Assembly: GCA_001689415.1 (NCBI GenBank)
Contig: LUJM01000103.1
Span: forward strand, 1 to 20,096
From: Bacteroidales bacterium M2
GTDB lineage: Bacteria > Bacteroidota > Bacteroidia > Bacteroidales > Muribaculaceae
DNA length: 20,096 nt
Direction of reading: 5' to 3'
Shown: positions 19,810-20,096 of the stretch, piece after piece
Numbering within the stretch: position 1 is the first letter of the stretch
Layout: each line of letters opens with the position of its first letter
Translations under genes and position numbers: made by a program
The notes under the pieces: model-generated
Told to the model about the DNA's origin: nothing
The model's input: only the letters and a program-made list of their open reading frames with translations
The model's database searches: none

Positions 19810-20096
19810 AGAAAAGTCCTCGGACGTATTTGTGGGTAACGATGCGTGCTTAACAGCCTTTACCCACACCGCCTCTCACAGGGTCACGGCACAATGATGT
19901 TGAATTAAGAATGATTATGCAAAAGGTCGGCAACGATAGGAGCTTGGCTCTCCAAGACAAGCCTCGGTTAGGCGACACTAACTCACAGATTGTCAACACC
20001 CTGTCTAATCCCCCACTCTCGTAGGGTCGCGGCACAATGCTGTTTACTTAAGGGTTTATAATGCAAAAGGACGGCAACGATAGGAGCTTGGCTCTC
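19810..20096. repeat. Two imperfect tandem copies of a ~144-bp non-coding repeat, open at the right edge
   Basis: The blocks 19880-19952 and 20023-20096 match closely. Both hold AGGGTC-x-CGGCACAATG, then TGCAAAAGG-x-CGGCAACGATAGG and AGCTTGGCTCTC, offset by 143-144 bp. Weaker similarity extends back to 19814 (AAGTCCTCGG) versus 19959 (AAGCCTCGG), so the unit probably starts just after the ABC gene. The unit can form small hairpins such as GAGC-TTG-GCTC and GCCT-CGGTT-AGGC. The first copy alone has a 9-bp inverted repeat, TGTGGGTAA (19831-19839) / TTACCCACA (19860-19868). No gene or T-run terminator is seen. It could be a structured RNA, an intergenic repeat family or the edge of a mobile element. 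Confidence 0.65.

Noticed and set aside
1..20096. CRISPR array, complete tRNA or rRNA gene, or insertion sequence
   Set aside because: No short regular repeat-spacer array, no complete tRNA cloverleaf noticed and no transposase ORF; only the tRNA end at 2101-2118 and the long repeat at 19810-20096.

Overview
The window looks like chromosomal DNA of a Bacteroidales bacterium, most likely of the Muribaculaceae/Bacteroides type. The reasons are repeated promoter boxes of the Bacteroides form TAnnTTTG, a Bacteroidetes-type phage integrase with its small regulator, plug-and-barrel outer-membrane proteins, a membrane-bound TPR-LuxR regulator, and a PerR-rubrerythrin-rubredoxin operon. The exact genus cannot be read from the sequence.

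Positions 1-2118 look like the right end of an integrated mobile element. They hold the tail of an unknown gene, a phage-repressor-like regulator overlapping a tyrosine recombinase, a cluster of short direct repeats, and then what looks like the leftover 3' end of a tRNA gene (about 2101-2118) with its terminator. Next (2147-2640) is a hipB-like antitoxin gene under three operators spaced exactly 41 bp apart. Its partner hipA is reduced to a start codon and 19 codons.

Positions 2721-11032 hold an envelope-signalling block: an overlapping histidine kinase/response regulator pair, a divergent plug-and-barrel outer-membrane protein, a second related outer-membrane protein convergent to the first, and a membrane-anchored TPR/coiled-coil/LuxR-type regulator. 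TAAG repeats at helical-turn spacing lie upstream of both barrel genes, in the same orientation relative to each gene. They are the natural candidate sites for the response regulator and make the block look like one small regulon.

Positions 11033-13815 are a patchwork: a hydrophobic 26-codon ORF, a fragment of a second hipB-like gene, a META-like lipoprotein whose promoter carries a HipB-type operator, a two-TM small protein, a YjaB-like acetyltransferase overlapping a HEAT-like protein, and a lipoprotein of unknown function. A strong hairpin (13857-13906) then separates convergent genes.

Positions 13928-15642 (minus strand) are an oxidative-stress operon: a PerR-type regulator with a Fur-family box over its own promoter, rubrerythrin, and a flavin reductase-rubredoxin fusion (Hrb). 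Positions 15713-19809 (plus strand) are a housekeeping-like operon: a PD-(D/E)XK nuclease-family protein, an RsmF-type rRNA m5C methyltransferase and an MsbA-like ABC exporter. The window ends in two imperfect tandem copies of a roughly 144-bp non-coding repeat that runs off the right edge.
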